This document shows, piece by piece, positions 1 to 9,580 of a stretch of DNA of 64,000 bases. The notes beneath the pieces were generated by a model. It was given only the letters and a program-made list of their open reading frames with translations. It was not told the origin of the DNA and searched no databases. The translations under genes and the position numbers were made by a program. Each line of letters starts with the position of its first letter. Positions within the stretch are counted from its first letter, which is position 1. This DNA is from UBA6244 sp963676875 (GTDB taxonomy: Bacteria > Bacteroidota > Bacteroidia > Bacteroidales > F082), in contig OY781436.1 in the NCBI GenBank assembly GCA_963676875.1, forward strand, positions 992,001 to 1,056,000, given 5' to 3'.

Positions 1-490
1 GGTTCTTAATACTGGCCACCACCTCGGTGTGGGTGGGATGCGAAATAAAAACAACCGTCACCAAAAAGGCAAACCAGGGATTGTAGCCCCGAAGCAACCG
101 TTTGAGCACCTTAAAAAGCAATAAAGCCAGCAAGGCATACAATATCAGGTTGATGGCATGACTTACATAGGGATTGTATCTGCTGTTGGCTGTAAACTGG
201 TACTCCAGCGCGAAGGTGATGCGGGTAAGTGCCCGATAACCATAGGCTTGCTCTCCATCGTCGGAATACAAGGTGGTCAGGATTTCAGGTATGGCCTTGA
301 TACCCTGCACATTCAATTCGTTTTTGGTGTTGATAAACCGATCGTCGAGGGAGAAATAGTTGAAAAGGGTATTGTAGTACAGCACCACGGTTAACAATAC
401 CAGGGCGACATTAAAAAATAAGTTCAACCTTCGTTCTTGTGTTGCCTGATCTATCAATTGCTTAGTAGCATTACGTTTTGATTTTCCCAT
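1..490 (-). CDS. Membrane O-glycosyltransferase-like protein (TMTC/GT-C type), N-terminal part
   Basis: An open frame on the minus strand starts at ATG 490-488 and runs off the window edge, giving about 163 residues. After a basic N-terminus there is a membrane segment, then a lumenal FSLDDRFI motif, a YRALTRITFALEY motif, another hydrophobic helix, and HPTHTEVVASIKN at the cut end. Paired Asp residues after the first helix, a YRPLT-like motif and HPxHTEVVA are hallmarks of the TMTC/PMT-like GT-C transferases, which often carry C-terminal TPRs; the C-terminus is not visible. The start codon lies inside the 3' end of the hydrolase gene (20 bp overlap), so the two are probably co-transcribed. 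Substrate unknown. Confidence 0.7.
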   Translation of the reverse strand, partial: MGKSKRNATKQLIDQATQERRLNLFFNVALVLLTVVLYYNTLFNYFSLDDRFINTKNELNVQGIKAIPEILTTLYSDDGEQAYGYRALTRITFALEYQFTANSRYNPYVSHAINLILYALLALLLFKVLKRLLRGYNPWFAFLVTVVFISHPTHTEVVASIKN

Positions 491-1295
491 CTTTCAATAA
501 ATTCAAACTACGTTTAACAAATCCCTCGAGGGCCTGCATGGTAAGTTGCTCCGCTTCAATAAATCCCATGTGTCCCACCCCTTCCAAAATCAGAGCTTCC
601 GCATGTTTGGGAAGTTGTATTTGCGGGAGTATATTTTCCATGGATATGCGTGAATCCTGTTTTCCTACGACGAACATCACCGGAAAATCAAGGGTTTTCA
701 ACAACTTACGTTGATCTGTGCGCTCACGCATTCCTGATAAAGCAGCTATTACAGCCTCAGCGCCAATGTGCGAAGCCGATTCTTGCAGCCGTGTAATTTC
801 CGGTTGACAACGTTCCATATTTTCCTCAGCAAACAACAAAGGGATAAATGAAACGATAAACCGCAATGCATCTTTCTTTACCAACTCAATGGTTTTCAGT
901 CGGTTAATTTTCACCTCCTCCGAATCGGCAGCTGCGTGCGAATGAAAAAACACCAATCCCGACAGCATTTCCGGATATTTTTCAGCGAAAGCGGCCCCAA
1001 CATATCCACCCATGGAATGACCCACATAAACACACGACTTCACCGCTTCAGCATCCAGCACCTCTTTCACTACGTCGGCCATCAGCTCCATGGTATGGGT
1101 TTCGGCCACACATGCAGACTTGCCAAAACCGGGCATGTCCACACAAATCACCTGATAATGTTTTGCCAGCGTATCCGAAAAACGATGCCAAATGCTGTGG
1201 TCTTCCAAAAAGCCGTGTATCAGCACCACACAAGCCCCCTCTCCCTGAACATGATAGGCCACTTGCTTGTCGCGAAATGAAACAGTTTTTTCCAT
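471..1295 (-). CDS. Alpha/beta hydrolase
   Basis: A 274-residue alpha/beta-fold hydrolase. Starting at MEKTV, the oxyanion-hole HGF motif is near residue 28, the nucleophile elbow GHSMGG has its Ser near residue 94, the acid is in GKQDSR and the catalytic His in GVGHMGF near the C-terminus, so the triad is complete. The frame is open 21 codons further upstream, but the later ATG is chosen because a TATCTTTG box lies just upstream of it and the longer start would overlap that promoter. No signal peptide is seen, so it is cytoplasmic. The fold covers esterases, lyases and dehalogenases, and the substrate cannot be read from sequence. It is divergent from the fatty-acyl-AMP ligase, which could suggest acyl substrates (inference). 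Confidence 0.85.
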   Translation of the reverse strand: MEKTVSFRDKQVAYHVQGEGACVVLIHGFLEDHSIWHRFSDTLAKHYQVICVDMPGFGKSACVAETHTMELMADVVKEVLDAEAVKSCVYVGHSMGGYVGAAFAEKYPEMLSGLVFFHSHAAADSEEVKINRLKTIELVKKDALRFIVSFIPLLFAEENMERCQPEITRLQESASHIGAEAVIAALSGMRERTDQRKLLKTLDFPVMFVVGKQDSRISMENILPQIQLPKHAEALILEGVGHMGFIEAEQLTMQALEGFVKRSLNLLKDGKIKT

Positions 1296-1314
1296 GTAAC
1301 CGAAAAATTTGCCA

Positions 1315-1322
1315 CAAAGATA
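1315..1322 (-). promoter_or_regulatory. -7 box of the hydrolase promoter
   Basis: On the minus strand this reads TATCTTTG, matching the Bacteroidota -7 consensus TAnnTTTG, 20 bp upstream of the chosen hydrolase start. No clear TTTG -33 partner is visible. Confidence 0.45.
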
Positions 1323-1367
1323 AATGGAATTACCGGAGTCGTCGGAGAAATAATTCAATCAAAAACC

Positions 1368-1375
1368 TACTTTTG
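1368..1375 (+). promoter_or_regulatory. -7 box of the fatty-acyl-AMP ligase promoter
   Basis: TACTTTTG matches TAnnTTTG and lies 21 bp before the ATG at 1397. With the minus-strand box about 50 bp away it would form a compact divergent promoter region. A -33 match is not evident. Confidence 0.45.
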
Positions 1376-1396
1376 CTTTTTTTAACCCGCATCAAC

Positions 1397-3445
1397 ATGC
1401 ATCCATTTTTAAAAAATAACAGTGATTCCATCATACAAAACTCATCCACCTACGTGGAGGTCATCCAAAAGCGGGCGTTGGAAACTCCTGACCATGTGGT
1501 TTACAGGTTTTTAGAAAATGGAATTGATGAGTCGGAGCACCTTACTTATGCAGCCCTCGACCTGATTGCCAAAAAAGTGGGCCGGGTTCTCCAAGAAAAA
1601 GGCACAAAAGGTGATCGGGTATTGATGCTGTATCCCGCCGGGCTATCCTATATCGCCTCTTTGTTTGGCTGCATGTATAGTGGTTTTATTGGGGTTCCTG
1701 CTTATCCCCCCCGCAAAAACCGGGGCCTTAAGCGGTTGCTCTCGATTATTGCAGATTCGGAAGCCAATTTGTGTTTGCTTACGCGACAAATTTATCAGGA
1801 TATCGAACGGAATTTTGCCGACGAACCCCTTTTGAAAAATATGCAATGGATTGTTTATGAAGATATTGACAACCATAAAGCTTCATCATTTATTCCGACA
1901 GAAATTACTCCTGAAGACATTGCTTTACTTCAATATACTTCGGGTTCCACCGGACATCCCAAGGGTGTGATGATCAGCCAACTCAACCTCTTGTACAATT
2001 CTGAATACATACGCCAATCGCTGGGGTTGAGCAAAAAAACAATAGGCATGAACTGGCTTCCTGTTTTTCACGATATGGGCTTGATTGGCGGTGTATTGCA
2101 GGTAGCTTATCTGGGAGCGGTCAACATTGGGATGCCTCCCACAAGCTTCCTCAAAAACCCGGGCAACTGGCTTCGTGCCATTCAGAAATACAAGGCCAAT
2201 ACAGGAGGCGGACCCAATTTTTCGTACGACTATTGTGTCCAGAAAATCTCTGACGAAGAAGTCAAACTGCTGGATGTGAGCAGCATGAATGTTTTCTATT
2301 GTGGTGCCGAACCCATTCGTAAGGCTACCTACCAATCCTTTACCAACCATTTTTCACCGGCCAAAGCCCGATTAAATCAATTGTATTCCTGCTACGGCAT
2401 GGCCGAAACCACCCTGATCGTTACAGGAATGAATCCCGGGTCTGAGCCCGTTTTTCTTAACCTCGACACGGAAGCTTTGTCGAAAAACAAGGTGGTGATT
2501 ACCGATTCTGAAACCAGAAGCACTGCCATTGCCGGTTGTGGTCATACGTGGATGGAAACGGAAGTGCGCATCATCAATCCCGACACTTTTGCACCTGTGG
2601 CCAACAACGAAATTGGCGAAATATGGGTGAGCGGTCCTACAGTGGCCAAGGGCTATTGGAACAAGAAGGAAGAATCGATGCGCACATTTCAAGCCCATAC
2701 CTGCCACGGCGAAGGCCCCTATTTACGCACAGGCGACTTGGGTTTTTTGCATCACAACGAATTGTTTGTTACAGGCCGCATCAAAGATTTAATCATCATC
2801 CGCGGAGCCAACTTCTACCCCGGCGACCTGGAATATACCATGCAAAATGCCCATCCCGACTTGCGCGAAAACGGAGGAGCAGCCTTCCCCATCACCCACC
2901 AAAACGAAGAAGTGTTGGTGTTGGTGCAAGAGTTGGAACGCACCGCCATGCGCAACACCAACCACGACGAACTGATATCCACTATCCGCAAAGCCATCGC
3001 CGAAGAGCATGAAATAGAGGTATTTGCGGTACTGCTCATCAAAACCGGAAGCATCCCACTGACCTCCAGCGGCAAAATCCAACGCCGACAAACCCGCTAC
3101 GAATACCTGAATGGTGAACTGGAAATAGTAGCCCAATGGCAGAAGGAAATCACCGAAGGTGAAGCCCACTCCACCAAAACAGTCCCAACGGAAGAAGGAA
3201 TAAAAACCTGGCTTATTCAATGGATAGTCCGTAATCAGCAGTTCCGCCCCGAAGACATCGATCCGGAGGTGAGTATCCTCCAATACGGCATCGACTCACT
3301 AGCCGCCGTTACACTGGAGTCGGAAATCAGCGACAAGTTCGGGTTTCGATGGCATGTATCCTCGTTTATGCTTGACCCCACCATCAATGGATTGGCCAAG
3401 GAAGGGATGATGATTTATGAGGAGGAGATGAAAGGAACTTTATAA
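1397..3445 (+). CDS. Fatty-acyl-AMP ligase fused to an acyl carrier domain
   Basis: A 682-residue protein beginning MHPFLKN. Residues about 20-590 form an ANL-superfamily adenylation domain with the phosphate-binding motif YTSGSTGHPKG at 180-190, a YGMAETT motif, YLRTGDLG and GRIKDLIIIRG; the overall motif set resembles FadD32-type fatty-acyl-AMP ligases more than acyl-CoA synthetases. The C-terminal about 90 residues are an acyl carrier domain with YGIDSL, where Ser634 would take the phosphopantetheine arm. Such proteins activate a fatty acid as acyl-AMP and load it onto their own carrier domain for polyketide, lipopeptide or lipid synthesis. No PKS or NRPS gene is visible nearby, so the acceptor is unknown. 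The frame is open far upstream, but that part overlaps the hydrolase antisense and is rejected. Confidence 0.88.
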   Translation: MHPFLKNNSDSIIQNSSTYVEVIQKRALETPDHVVYRFLENGIDESEHLTYAALDLIAKKVGRVLQEKGTKGDRVLMLYPAGLSYIASLFGCMYSGFIGVPAYPPRKNRGLKRLLSIIADSEANLCLLTRQIYQDIERNFADEPLLKNMQWIVYEDIDNHKASSFIPTEITPEDIALLQYTSGSTGHPKGVMISQLNLLYNSEYIRQSLGLSKKTIGMNWLPVFHDMGLIGGVLQVAYLGAVNIGMPPTSFLKNPGNWLRAIQKYKANTGGGPNFSYDYCVQKISDEEVKLLDVSSMNVFYCGAEPIRKATYQSFTNHFSPAKARLNQLYSCYGMAETTLIVTGMNPGSEPVFLNLDTEALSKNKVVITDSETRSTAIAGCGHTWMETEVRIINPDTFAPVANNEIGEIWVSGPTVAKGYWNKKEESMRTFQAHTCHGEGPYLRTGDLGFLHHNELFVTGRIKDLIIIRGANFYPGDLEYTMQNAHPDLRENGGAAFPITHQNEEVLVLVQELERTAMRNTNHDELISTIRKAIAEEHEIEVFAVLLIKTGSIPLTSSGKIQRRQTRYEYLNGELEIVAQWQKEITEGEAHSTKTVPTEEGIKTWLIQWIVRNQQFRPEDIDPEVSILQYGIDSLAAVTLESEISDKFGFRWHVSSFMLDPTINGLAKEGMMIYEEEMKGTL

Positions 3446-3454
3446 AAAAAACTT

Positions 3455-3660
3455 CTGGCGCAAGCGTCCGCTTGTGCCTTTAGCTCTACCGCGCTCCGCT
3501 TTTGCCTTTAGCTCTTTTGCAAAAATGCAAGTATTATACGAATTCAGCATCCCCCTTCCTGGCGCAAGCGTCCGCTTGTGCCTTTAGCTCTACCGCGCTC
3601 CGCTTGTGCCTTTAGCTCTTTTGCAAAAATGCAGGTATTATTCGAATTCAGCATCCCGGA
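3455..3660. repeat. 104-bp tandem duplication in the gap after the ligase gene
   Basis: A unit starting ctggcgcaagcgtccgcttg is present twice, at 3455 and 3559, with only a few substitutions. Each unit contains GCGCAAGCG/CGCTTGTGC hairpin-forming sequence and repeated tttagctct tracts. The remaining bases to 3817 hold no convincing gene. The short plus-strand frame at 3578-3772 is considered spurious because it runs through the repeat. Confidence 0.85.
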
Positions 3661-3817
3661 ACACTCGTCCTCATTTGAGCATAACGGTAACGAGGATACA
3701 CCATCCCCGGTGTTTAAAACGACATATCACTTTATTCTGAAGAAGAATATAGAAACAAACACCGAACATTGAACCCCCAACCAAGAATATGGTTGCTGGT
3801 GAAGTCGTTTGGCTTTC

Positions 3818-6085
3818 CTAAAACTCATCCATATCCATCTCGTAACCCGACTTGTTTTTCTGGTCGAGTTGATATTTTTCGCAATCAAATTCGATGCTTA
3901 CATCCTTGAGGGGTTTTTCAAAATCACCCTGACTAATGCCAAGGGCAGGATCGTCGTACACTTTTCTCATGTACAAAGCCCAAATGGGCAAAGCCATATT
4001 GGCTCCTTGTCCCAGACTAATACTTCTGAAATGCACACTGCGGTCTTCGGCTCCTACCCAAATACCCGTTGTAAGTCCGGGTGTAATCCCCATGAACCAG
4101 CCATCCGATTGATTTTGTGTGGTGCCGGTTTTTCCGGCAATGGGGTTATTAAACCCATATTTATAGCGTAACCGGATTCCGGTTCCACTCTCCACTACCC
4201 CTTCCATCAGGCGCAACATCTTGTAAGCCGTTACTTCGTCCATGGCTTCGGTCTTTTTGGGCACAAACCGCTCCAGGGTGTTGCCATTGCGGTCTTCGAT
4301 GGTGGTAACAAAAACAGGCTGCACGTAAACCCCTTTGTCGGCAAAAGTGTTCATGGCGCCCACCATTTCGTACAGCGACAAATCCGGTGTTCCCAACGCG
4401 ATGGAAGGAACAGCGGGAATATCGGAGGTTACGCCCATTTTGCGGGTCATCTTTACCACTGATTGTGGCGAAAAACGACTAATTAAATATGCTGAAATCC
4501 AGTTGTTTGAATTGGCCAAAGCCCATTTCAGCGTAACTTCTTCGCCCACACGGTCGTTGCTTGAATTTTTCGGTGTCCAAAAGGTTCCGTCATACAGTTC
4601 CACACTGTAAGAAATATTGGAAACGGTGTAGCATGGTGAGTATTCGCCTTCCTGCATGGCCAAAGTATAGAGAAATGGCTTGAAGGTAGAACCTACCTGA
4701 CGTTTGGCTTGTGTTACATGATCGAATTTAAAATAACGGTAATCGTTGCCTCCCACATAAGCCCTTACAAAACCGGTGGTGGGTTCCATTGACATGAGTC
4801 CGGCTTGCAGGAAGTATTTGTAATAACGGATACTGTCAAGCGGTGTCATGGTGGTATCAATGGGGCCATCCCAACTAAAAACACGCATTTCGGCAGGTTG
4901 GCGAAACGACAAATAGATAGAATCTTCCGGAATACCGGCCAGTTTCATAACACGAAAACGCTCGCTCCTGCGCATGGCCTGCTTCATAATACGTTCTACT
5001 ACTTCTGGAGCCTCCTCCGCATCGAAGGCGAAAGGAGCGTAGGTGTAGCCTTTCCAATGTTCGTAAAAAGCAGGCTGAAGGTCTTCTGCCAGATGTTCTC
5101 TCACAGCTTCTTCGGCATATTGCTGCATACGTGAGTCGATGGTAGTATATATTTTCAAACCATCTTTGTATAAGTTATATGTTGATCCGTCGGGCTTGGT
5201 ATGGTTGGCACACCATTCTTTGAGTTCACCTCGCAAATATTCCCTAAAATACCGCGCAATTCCTTGATTATGATCTAACTGTGCATATTTAGTCACTCCC
5301 AGGGGCAACATTTTTACAGAGTCGCATACATTTTGCGAAATAAAGCCGTATTTCGCCATTTGGTCAAGAACCAAATTCCTTCGCTTCATAGAGGCCTGTG
5401 GATGACTAATGGGGCTGTAGCGTGAGGGAGCATTAACCACACCCGCCATGAGCGCAGCTTCCTGAAGATTCAACGAATCGGGACTACTATCAAAGAAGGT
5501 TGCAGAAGCTGCTTTTATTCCATAGGAATTATGACCAAAAAATACTGTATTAAGGTACATAGCTATGATTTCCTGTTTGGAATAATACCGTTCTAATTTT
5601 ATAGCAGTTACCCACTCCTGAAACTTGCGAACCACCAGTTGTAATTTGTTGAGGCTACCACGTGGAAAAAGGTTTTTGGCCAGTTGCTGTGTAAGCGTAC
5701 TCCCGCCCCCCTTGCTGTTTCCTGTGGCTACTCCGTAGGCTACACGTAATAAAGCACGTTCGTCTATTCCTGAATGTTTCTCAAAACGTACGTCTTCGAT
5801 GGCCATAAGGGCGTTGATCAGATTAGGACTGATATGGCGGTAGTTGACATTGGATCGGTTTTCTATAAAGTAGGTACCCAACAGCACCCCATCCGAAGAG
5901 TATACCTCCGAAGCCAGATTGCTTTCTGGATTTTCCAGTTCCTCGAAGGTAGGCATTTTGCCAAACCACTCCGAAATCACTCCATAGAAAAATACTACGG
6001 ATAGTAGCACTGCCAACAGCCAAAGCAACCAAAATTTGATTGCATAATTAAAAAACTTTTTCCTAACGGGTTTGTCGTCTGCCAT
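3818..6085 (-). CDS. mrcA: Penicillin-binding protein 1A, bifunctional transglycosylase/transpeptidase
   Basis: A 755-residue class A PBP that polymerises and cross-links peptidoglycan. A short basic cytoplasmic N-terminus is followed by one membrane helix (about residues 16-38). The GT51 glycosyltransferase domain shows EDVRFEKHSG near residue 95 and GGSTLTQQLAKNLF. The transpeptidase domain shows SxxK as GSTFKPF near residue 465, SNN, and KTGTT near residue 650, so both activities should be intact. Length is typical for Bacteroidota. The gene runs co-directionally with gldH and ricT upstream, suggesting a shared transcript. Confidence 0.93.
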   Translation of the reverse strand: MADDKPVRKKFFNYAIKFWLLWLLAVLLSVVFFYGVISEWFGKMPTFEELENPESNLASEVYSSDGVLLGTYFIENRSNVNYRHISPNLINALMAIEDVRFEKHSGIDERALLRVAYGVATGNSKGGGSTLTQQLAKNLFPRGSLNKLQLVVRKFQEWVTAIKLERYYSKQEIIAMYLNTVFFGHNSYGIKAASATFFDSSPDSLNLQEAALMAGVVNAPSRYSPISHPQASMKRRNLVLDQMAKYGFISQNVCDSVKMLPLGVTKYAQLDHNQGIARYFREYLRGELKEWCANHTKPDGSTYNLYKDGLKIYTTIDSRMQQYAEEAVREHLAEDLQPAFYEHWKGYTYAPFAFDAEEAPEVVERIMKQAMRRSERFRVMKLAGIPEDSIYLSFRQPAEMRVFSWDGPIDTTMTPLDSIRYYKYFLQAGLMSMEPTTGFVRAYVGGNDYRYFKFDHVTQAKRQVGSTFKPFLYTLAMQEGEYSPCYTVSNISYSVELYDGTFWTPKNSSNDRVGEEVTLKWALANSNNWISAYLISRFSPQSVVKMTRKMGVTSDIPAVPSIALGTPDLSLYEMVGAMNTFADKGVYVQPVFVTTIEDRNGNTLERFVPKKTEAMDEVTAYKMLRLMEGVVESGTGIRLRYKYGFNNPIAGKTGTTQNQSDGWFMGITPGLTTGIWVGAEDRSVHFRSISLGQGANMALPIWALYMRKVYDDPALGISQGDFEKPLKDVSIEFDCEKYQLDQKNKSGYEMDMDEF

Positions 6086-6123
6086 ATGAACTATTATTTA
6101 GCCTGAACACGTATATATTTATC

Positions 6124-6639
6124 CTACCTATCCACATCATCCGAAACAGCCAAACGAAGTCCCACCAGCGATATTTCTTTTAATGTATCGGTACGCATGG
6201 CCTGCTGAATATAGAACTGATACTGACCCGATTGCGGAAACACCAACTGTGTTCGGAGATTGATTTGGTCATCTTTTTCCTTGCCCCATCCTTTTCCCAG
6301 CCATTTGCCCGACAAATCTGCCAAAGCACATTCAATGGTGTCGCGACTAATTTTTCCATTAGGAAACCGGGTAGTCATAAAAACATAAAGATTACTGTAT
6401 CGATAATCGGTGGTATGCCTAAGGGTAAGATCGAAATCGTAGGGGATCAGGGTATCTTGGATAAGTACATCAAACTTAACTGCTTCATTCTTGTACCAGC
6501 CCTCAGCCGGTATTGTCACTTGCTGATCATAGATGGTTTGATTACCACATGATGAGAACAAGGCAATTACCAACGTAAGCAATAACAATTTAGGCATTTG
6601 AGTGGTCATGACGTATCGGTTATTAATATAATGAGCCAA
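6124..6639 (-). CDS. gldH: Gliding motility lipoprotein GldH
   Basis: A 171-residue lipoprotein. The N-terminal hydrophobic stretch LLLLTLVIALFSSC ends in a lipobox with Cys after FSS. The body contains FPNGKISRDTIEC and a SGKWLGKGWG segment typical of GldH. In Flavobacterium GldH is needed for gliding; in Bacteroidia it sits next to ricT as here and its role is less clear. An internal ATG at MTTQMPK or MPK could be the true start, since the first residues before it are not part of a normal signal peptide. Confidence 0.88.
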   Translation of the reverse strand: MAHYINNRYVMTTQMPKLLLLTLVIALFSSCGNQTIYDQQVTIPAEGWYKNEAVKFDVLIQDTLIPYDFDLTLRHTTDYRYSNLYVFMTTRFPNGKISRDTIECALADLSGKWLGKGWGKEKDDQINLRTQLVFPQSGQYQFYIQQAMRTDTLKEISLVGLRLAVSDDVDR

Positions 6640-6663
6640 AAGGGAAAATATTGCGTAAGTTGA

Positions 6664-7761
6664 TTAAATATAGTTAGAATTCTCCATCAGGCGATCGCTG
6701 TCCGACAGTTCCTTTTGTTCCTTTTTCTCGGCATACATTTCCAAATCGGCGGGCAATTTTCCGCGACGGTTCATGTTCATAATTTCACGAACCTGATCCG
6801 TATTGATGGCCATCATGTTCGCATTGTCGCCGGCATAGCAATACCACATTATCTGCTTAAAAACATCACTCTTCACGTGGAAAGCTTTACCTTTTTTGGT
6901 GTTGAGTGGTGTAGATTGATCCGGGAATTTTCTTAGCGCATCCACATAATTATCCACCTCATAATTCAGACAGCATTTTAATTTACCGCATTGTCCGGCC
7001 AACTTTTGGGGGTTGAGCGACAGTTGTTGGGCACGTGCCGAATTGGTAGAAACACTTCTGAAACTGCTCATGAATGAAGCACAACAAAGCTCGCGTCCGC
7101 ATGGACCAATACCTCCCAATTTGGCAGCTTCCTGACGCACCCCGATTTGACGCATTTCGATTCTTACCTTAAAAGCATCAGCCAGATGTCGGATTAGTTC
7201 ACGAAAATCCACCCTGTCGGAAGCTGTATAGTAAAAAATAGCCTTGGTTTTATCACCTTGATATTCTACATCATTGATTTTCATCTCCAATTTAAGTGAA
7301 GACGCGATACGTCTTGATTTGGTTATGGCGGGATCTTCCAGTTTGATCACGTCCATCCATTTTTCTATGTCAGCCGCACGCGCATGTCGGAAAATCTGTT
7401 TCATTTCCCGTTTCTTAGCATCTTCATGCTTGCGTTTCAGTTGCAGTTGCACCAAATCGCCAACCAACGACACAATCCCGATGTCGTGCCCCGGAGCGGC
7501 TTCAACAGCAACAATTTCCCCTTCTTTCAGCATCATGTCGGCAGGATAGAGATAAAAATCCTTACGTCCGTTTTTAAATCTTATTTCGGCCACCTGGGGT
7601 TCGTTACTCAGAGTTGGCTGCGTATATCCGGCAAGCCAGTTGACACTCGAAAGCTTACAACATCGCTGCTGATTGATATTTGAGTTGGATATATCCGCAC
7701 CGTTGATGGTACAACATCCACGGGAGGGTTCGCTATATATATGATTATCTTGAAGTTCCAT
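6664..7761 (-). CDS. ricT: PSP1-domain protein RicT (YaaT-like)
   Basis: A 365-residue protein with the PSP1 domain in the middle, including the Cys-rich stretch GGIGPCGRELCCASF and a following GQCGKLKCCLNYE, which in RicT-type proteins contribute to Fe-S binding. An additional pair of Cys lies at the N-terminus (GCCTING, RCCKLSS). In Bacillus the RicT complex affects RNA processing and development; in Bacteroidota the gene is widespread next to gldH, as seen here. Cytoplasmic, no signal peptide. Confidence 0.88.
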   Translation of the reverse strand: MELQDNHIYSEPSRGCCTINGADISNSNINQQRCCKLSSVNWLAGYTQPTLSNEPQVAEIRFKNGRKDFYLYPADMMLKEGEIVAVEAAPGHDIGIVSLVGDLVQLQLKRKHEDAKKREMKQIFRHARAADIEKWMDVIKLEDPAITKSRRIASSLKLEMKINDVEYQGDKTKAIFYYTASDRVDFRELIRHLADAFKVRIEMRQIGVRQEAAKLGGIGPCGRELCCASFMSSFRSVSTNSARAQQLSLNPQKLAGQCGKLKCCLNYEVDNYVDALRKFPDQSTPLNTKKGKAFHVKSDVFKQIMWYCYAGDNANMMAINTDQVREIMNMNRRGKLPADLEMYAEKKEQKELSDSDRLMENSNYI

Positions 7762-7857
7762 TATTCAATAAGTTGTTCAAAAAACAAATGTTAATTGGCA
7801 AAGGTAAGAATTAATGGAGTACATCGGATGGACATATTTCAGGGAGCGAAGTAGCAT

Positions 7858-7890
7858 AAAAAAAGCCCGACGTTTATGTCAGGCTTTTTT
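7858..7890 (-). terminator. Rho-independent terminator of groESL
   Basis: On the minus strand AAGCCTGAC and GTCGGGCTT form a stem with one G-U pair around a 6-base loop, followed by a run of seven T. It lies just after the groEL stop codon. Confidence 0.85.
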
Positions 7891-7907
7891 GCAATCTGGA
7901 GATTTTA

Positions 7908-9545
7908 TTACATCATGCCGGGCATTCCACCACCCATTGGAGGCATGGCAGGAGCCGGAGCATTGGGATCTTTATGCTCTGAGAGTACACATTCGGTAGT
8001 AAGCAACATACCGGCTATGCTTGAAGCATTTTCGAGGGCCACGCGAGTAACTTTGGTGGGGTCGATAACGCCTGCAGCTTTCAGATTTTCATAAACTTCG
8101 GTTCTGGCGTTAAAACCAAAATCACCTGTACCTTCTTTTACTTTGTTTACTACAACTGAACCTTCAAGTCCGGCGTTTTCAACAATGCGACGGAGGGGTT
8201 CTTCGAGGGCTCTTCTGATGATAGACACGCCGGTTTCTTCGTCTTCATTCTCCACTTTCACTTCACTCAAGGCGTCAATGGCACGGATGAAGGCAACACC
8301 ACCACCGGGAACGGTTCCTTCTTCGATGGCAGCACGAGTGGCAGCCAATGCATCGTCGAAACGGTCTTTTTTCTCTTTCATTTCCACCTCACTGGCAGCA
8401 CCCACATAAATTACAGCCACACCACCGGCTAATTTGGCCAAGCGTTCCTGTAATTTTTCTTTGTCGTAATCAGAGGTAGTGGTTTCTATTTGAGACTTGA
8501 TTTGGCTAACACGAGCCATGATGTTGGCTTTGTCACCTTTACCGCTTACCAAGGTGGTATTGTCTTTGGTGATGGTAATTTTTTCAGTTTCACCAAGCAT
8601 TTCCAGGGTAGCATCTTCGAGTTTATATCCCTTTTCTTCCGAAATTACCGTACCACCTGTCAGGATGGCCAAATCTTCGAGCATCTCTTTTCTTCTGTCG
8701 CCAAAACCGGGAGCTTTAACGGCAGCTACTTTCAGCGAACCACGCAAACGGTTAACAACCAAAGTGGCAAGTGCTTCTGACTCAACATCTTCAGCAATAA
8801 TAATGAAAGGACGTCCTGTCTGTACAGCTTTTTCGAGTACGGGCAACAGGTCTTTCATCACGGATATCTTTTTGTCGTAAATCAACACCAATGGGTTTTC
8901 GTAAACCACTTCCATTTTTTCGGTGTCGGTAACGAAGTAAGGAGAAATGTATCCGCGATCGAACTGCATACCTTCTACAACGTCGACGTAAGTTTCAATA
9001 CCTTTGGCTTCTTCCACGGTGATTACACCTTCTTTTTTCACCTTGCTCATGGCTTCGGCGATCAGGCTTCCTATGAATTCATCGTTGTTGGCCGAGATGG
9101 AAGCAATTTGTTTGATTTTGTCATTATTGTCACCCACCTCTTCGGTTTGGGCTCTCAGCGATTCAACCACTTTCAATACAGCTTTGTCGATACCTCTTTT
9201 CAGATCCATGGGGTTGGCACCGGCAGTTACGTTTTTCAAACCTGTGCCATAAATGGACTGGGCCAGGATGGTAGCGGTAGTGGTTCCGTCGCCGGCCAGA
9301 TCGTTGGTTCTGGAAGCAACTTCTTTCACCATCTGAGCGCCCATGTTTTCAACGGCGTCTTTCAACTCAATTTCTTTGGCCACGGTAACACCGTCTTTCG
9401 TCACCTGCGGTGCGCCATATGATTTTTCAATAATTACGTTGCGACCTTTGGGTCCGAGAGTTACTTTTACAGCATCTGACAAGGCGTCAACGCCTCTTTT
9501 CAGACTTTCTCTAGCCTCGTTATCAAATAAAATGTCCTTTGCCAT
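7908..9545 (-). CDS. groEL: Chaperonin GroEL (Hsp60)
   Basis: A 545-residue chaperonin that forms the double-ring folding chamber with GroES. It begins AKDILFDNEARESLKRGVDAL, contains the ATP-binding GDGTTTATILAQ segment and ends in the usual GGMPGMM repeat. Length is normal. It follows groES by 35 bp, forming the standard operon with a terminator after it. Confidence 0.98.
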   Translation of the reverse strand: MAKDILFDNEARESLKRGVDALSDAVKVTLGPKGRNVIIEKSYGAPQVTKDGVTVAKEIELKDAVENMGAQMVKEVASRTNDLAGDGTTTATILAQSIYGTGLKNVTAGANPMDLKRGIDKAVLKVVESLRAQTEEVGDNNDKIKQIASISANNDEFIGSLIAEAMSKVKKEGVITVEEAKGIETYVDVVEGMQFDRGYISPYFVTDTEKMEVVYENPLVLIYDKKISVMKDLLPVLEKAVQTGRPFIIIAEDVESEALATLVVNRLRGSLKVAAVKAPGFGDRRKEMLEDLAILTGGTVISEEKGYKLEDATLEMLGETEKITITKDNTTLVSGKGDKANIMARVSQIKSQIETTTSDYDKEKLQERLAKLAGGVAVIYVGAASEVEMKEKKDRFDDALAATRAAIEEGTVPGGGVAFIRAIDALSEVKVENEDEETGVSIIRRALEEPLRRIVENAGLEGSVVVNKVKEGTGDFGFNARTEVYENLKAAGVIDPTKVTRVALENASSIAGMLLTTECVLSEHKDPNAPAPAMPPMGGGMPGMM

Positions 9546-9580
9546 TTGTATAAAATTTTATATTAATTTAAATTATTCTG

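Noticed and set aside
1112..1396. N-terminal extension of the fatty-acyl-AMP ligase
   Set aside because: It overlaps the hydrolase gene antisense and its promoter and has no similarity to the family; the ATG at 1397 fits the domain start.
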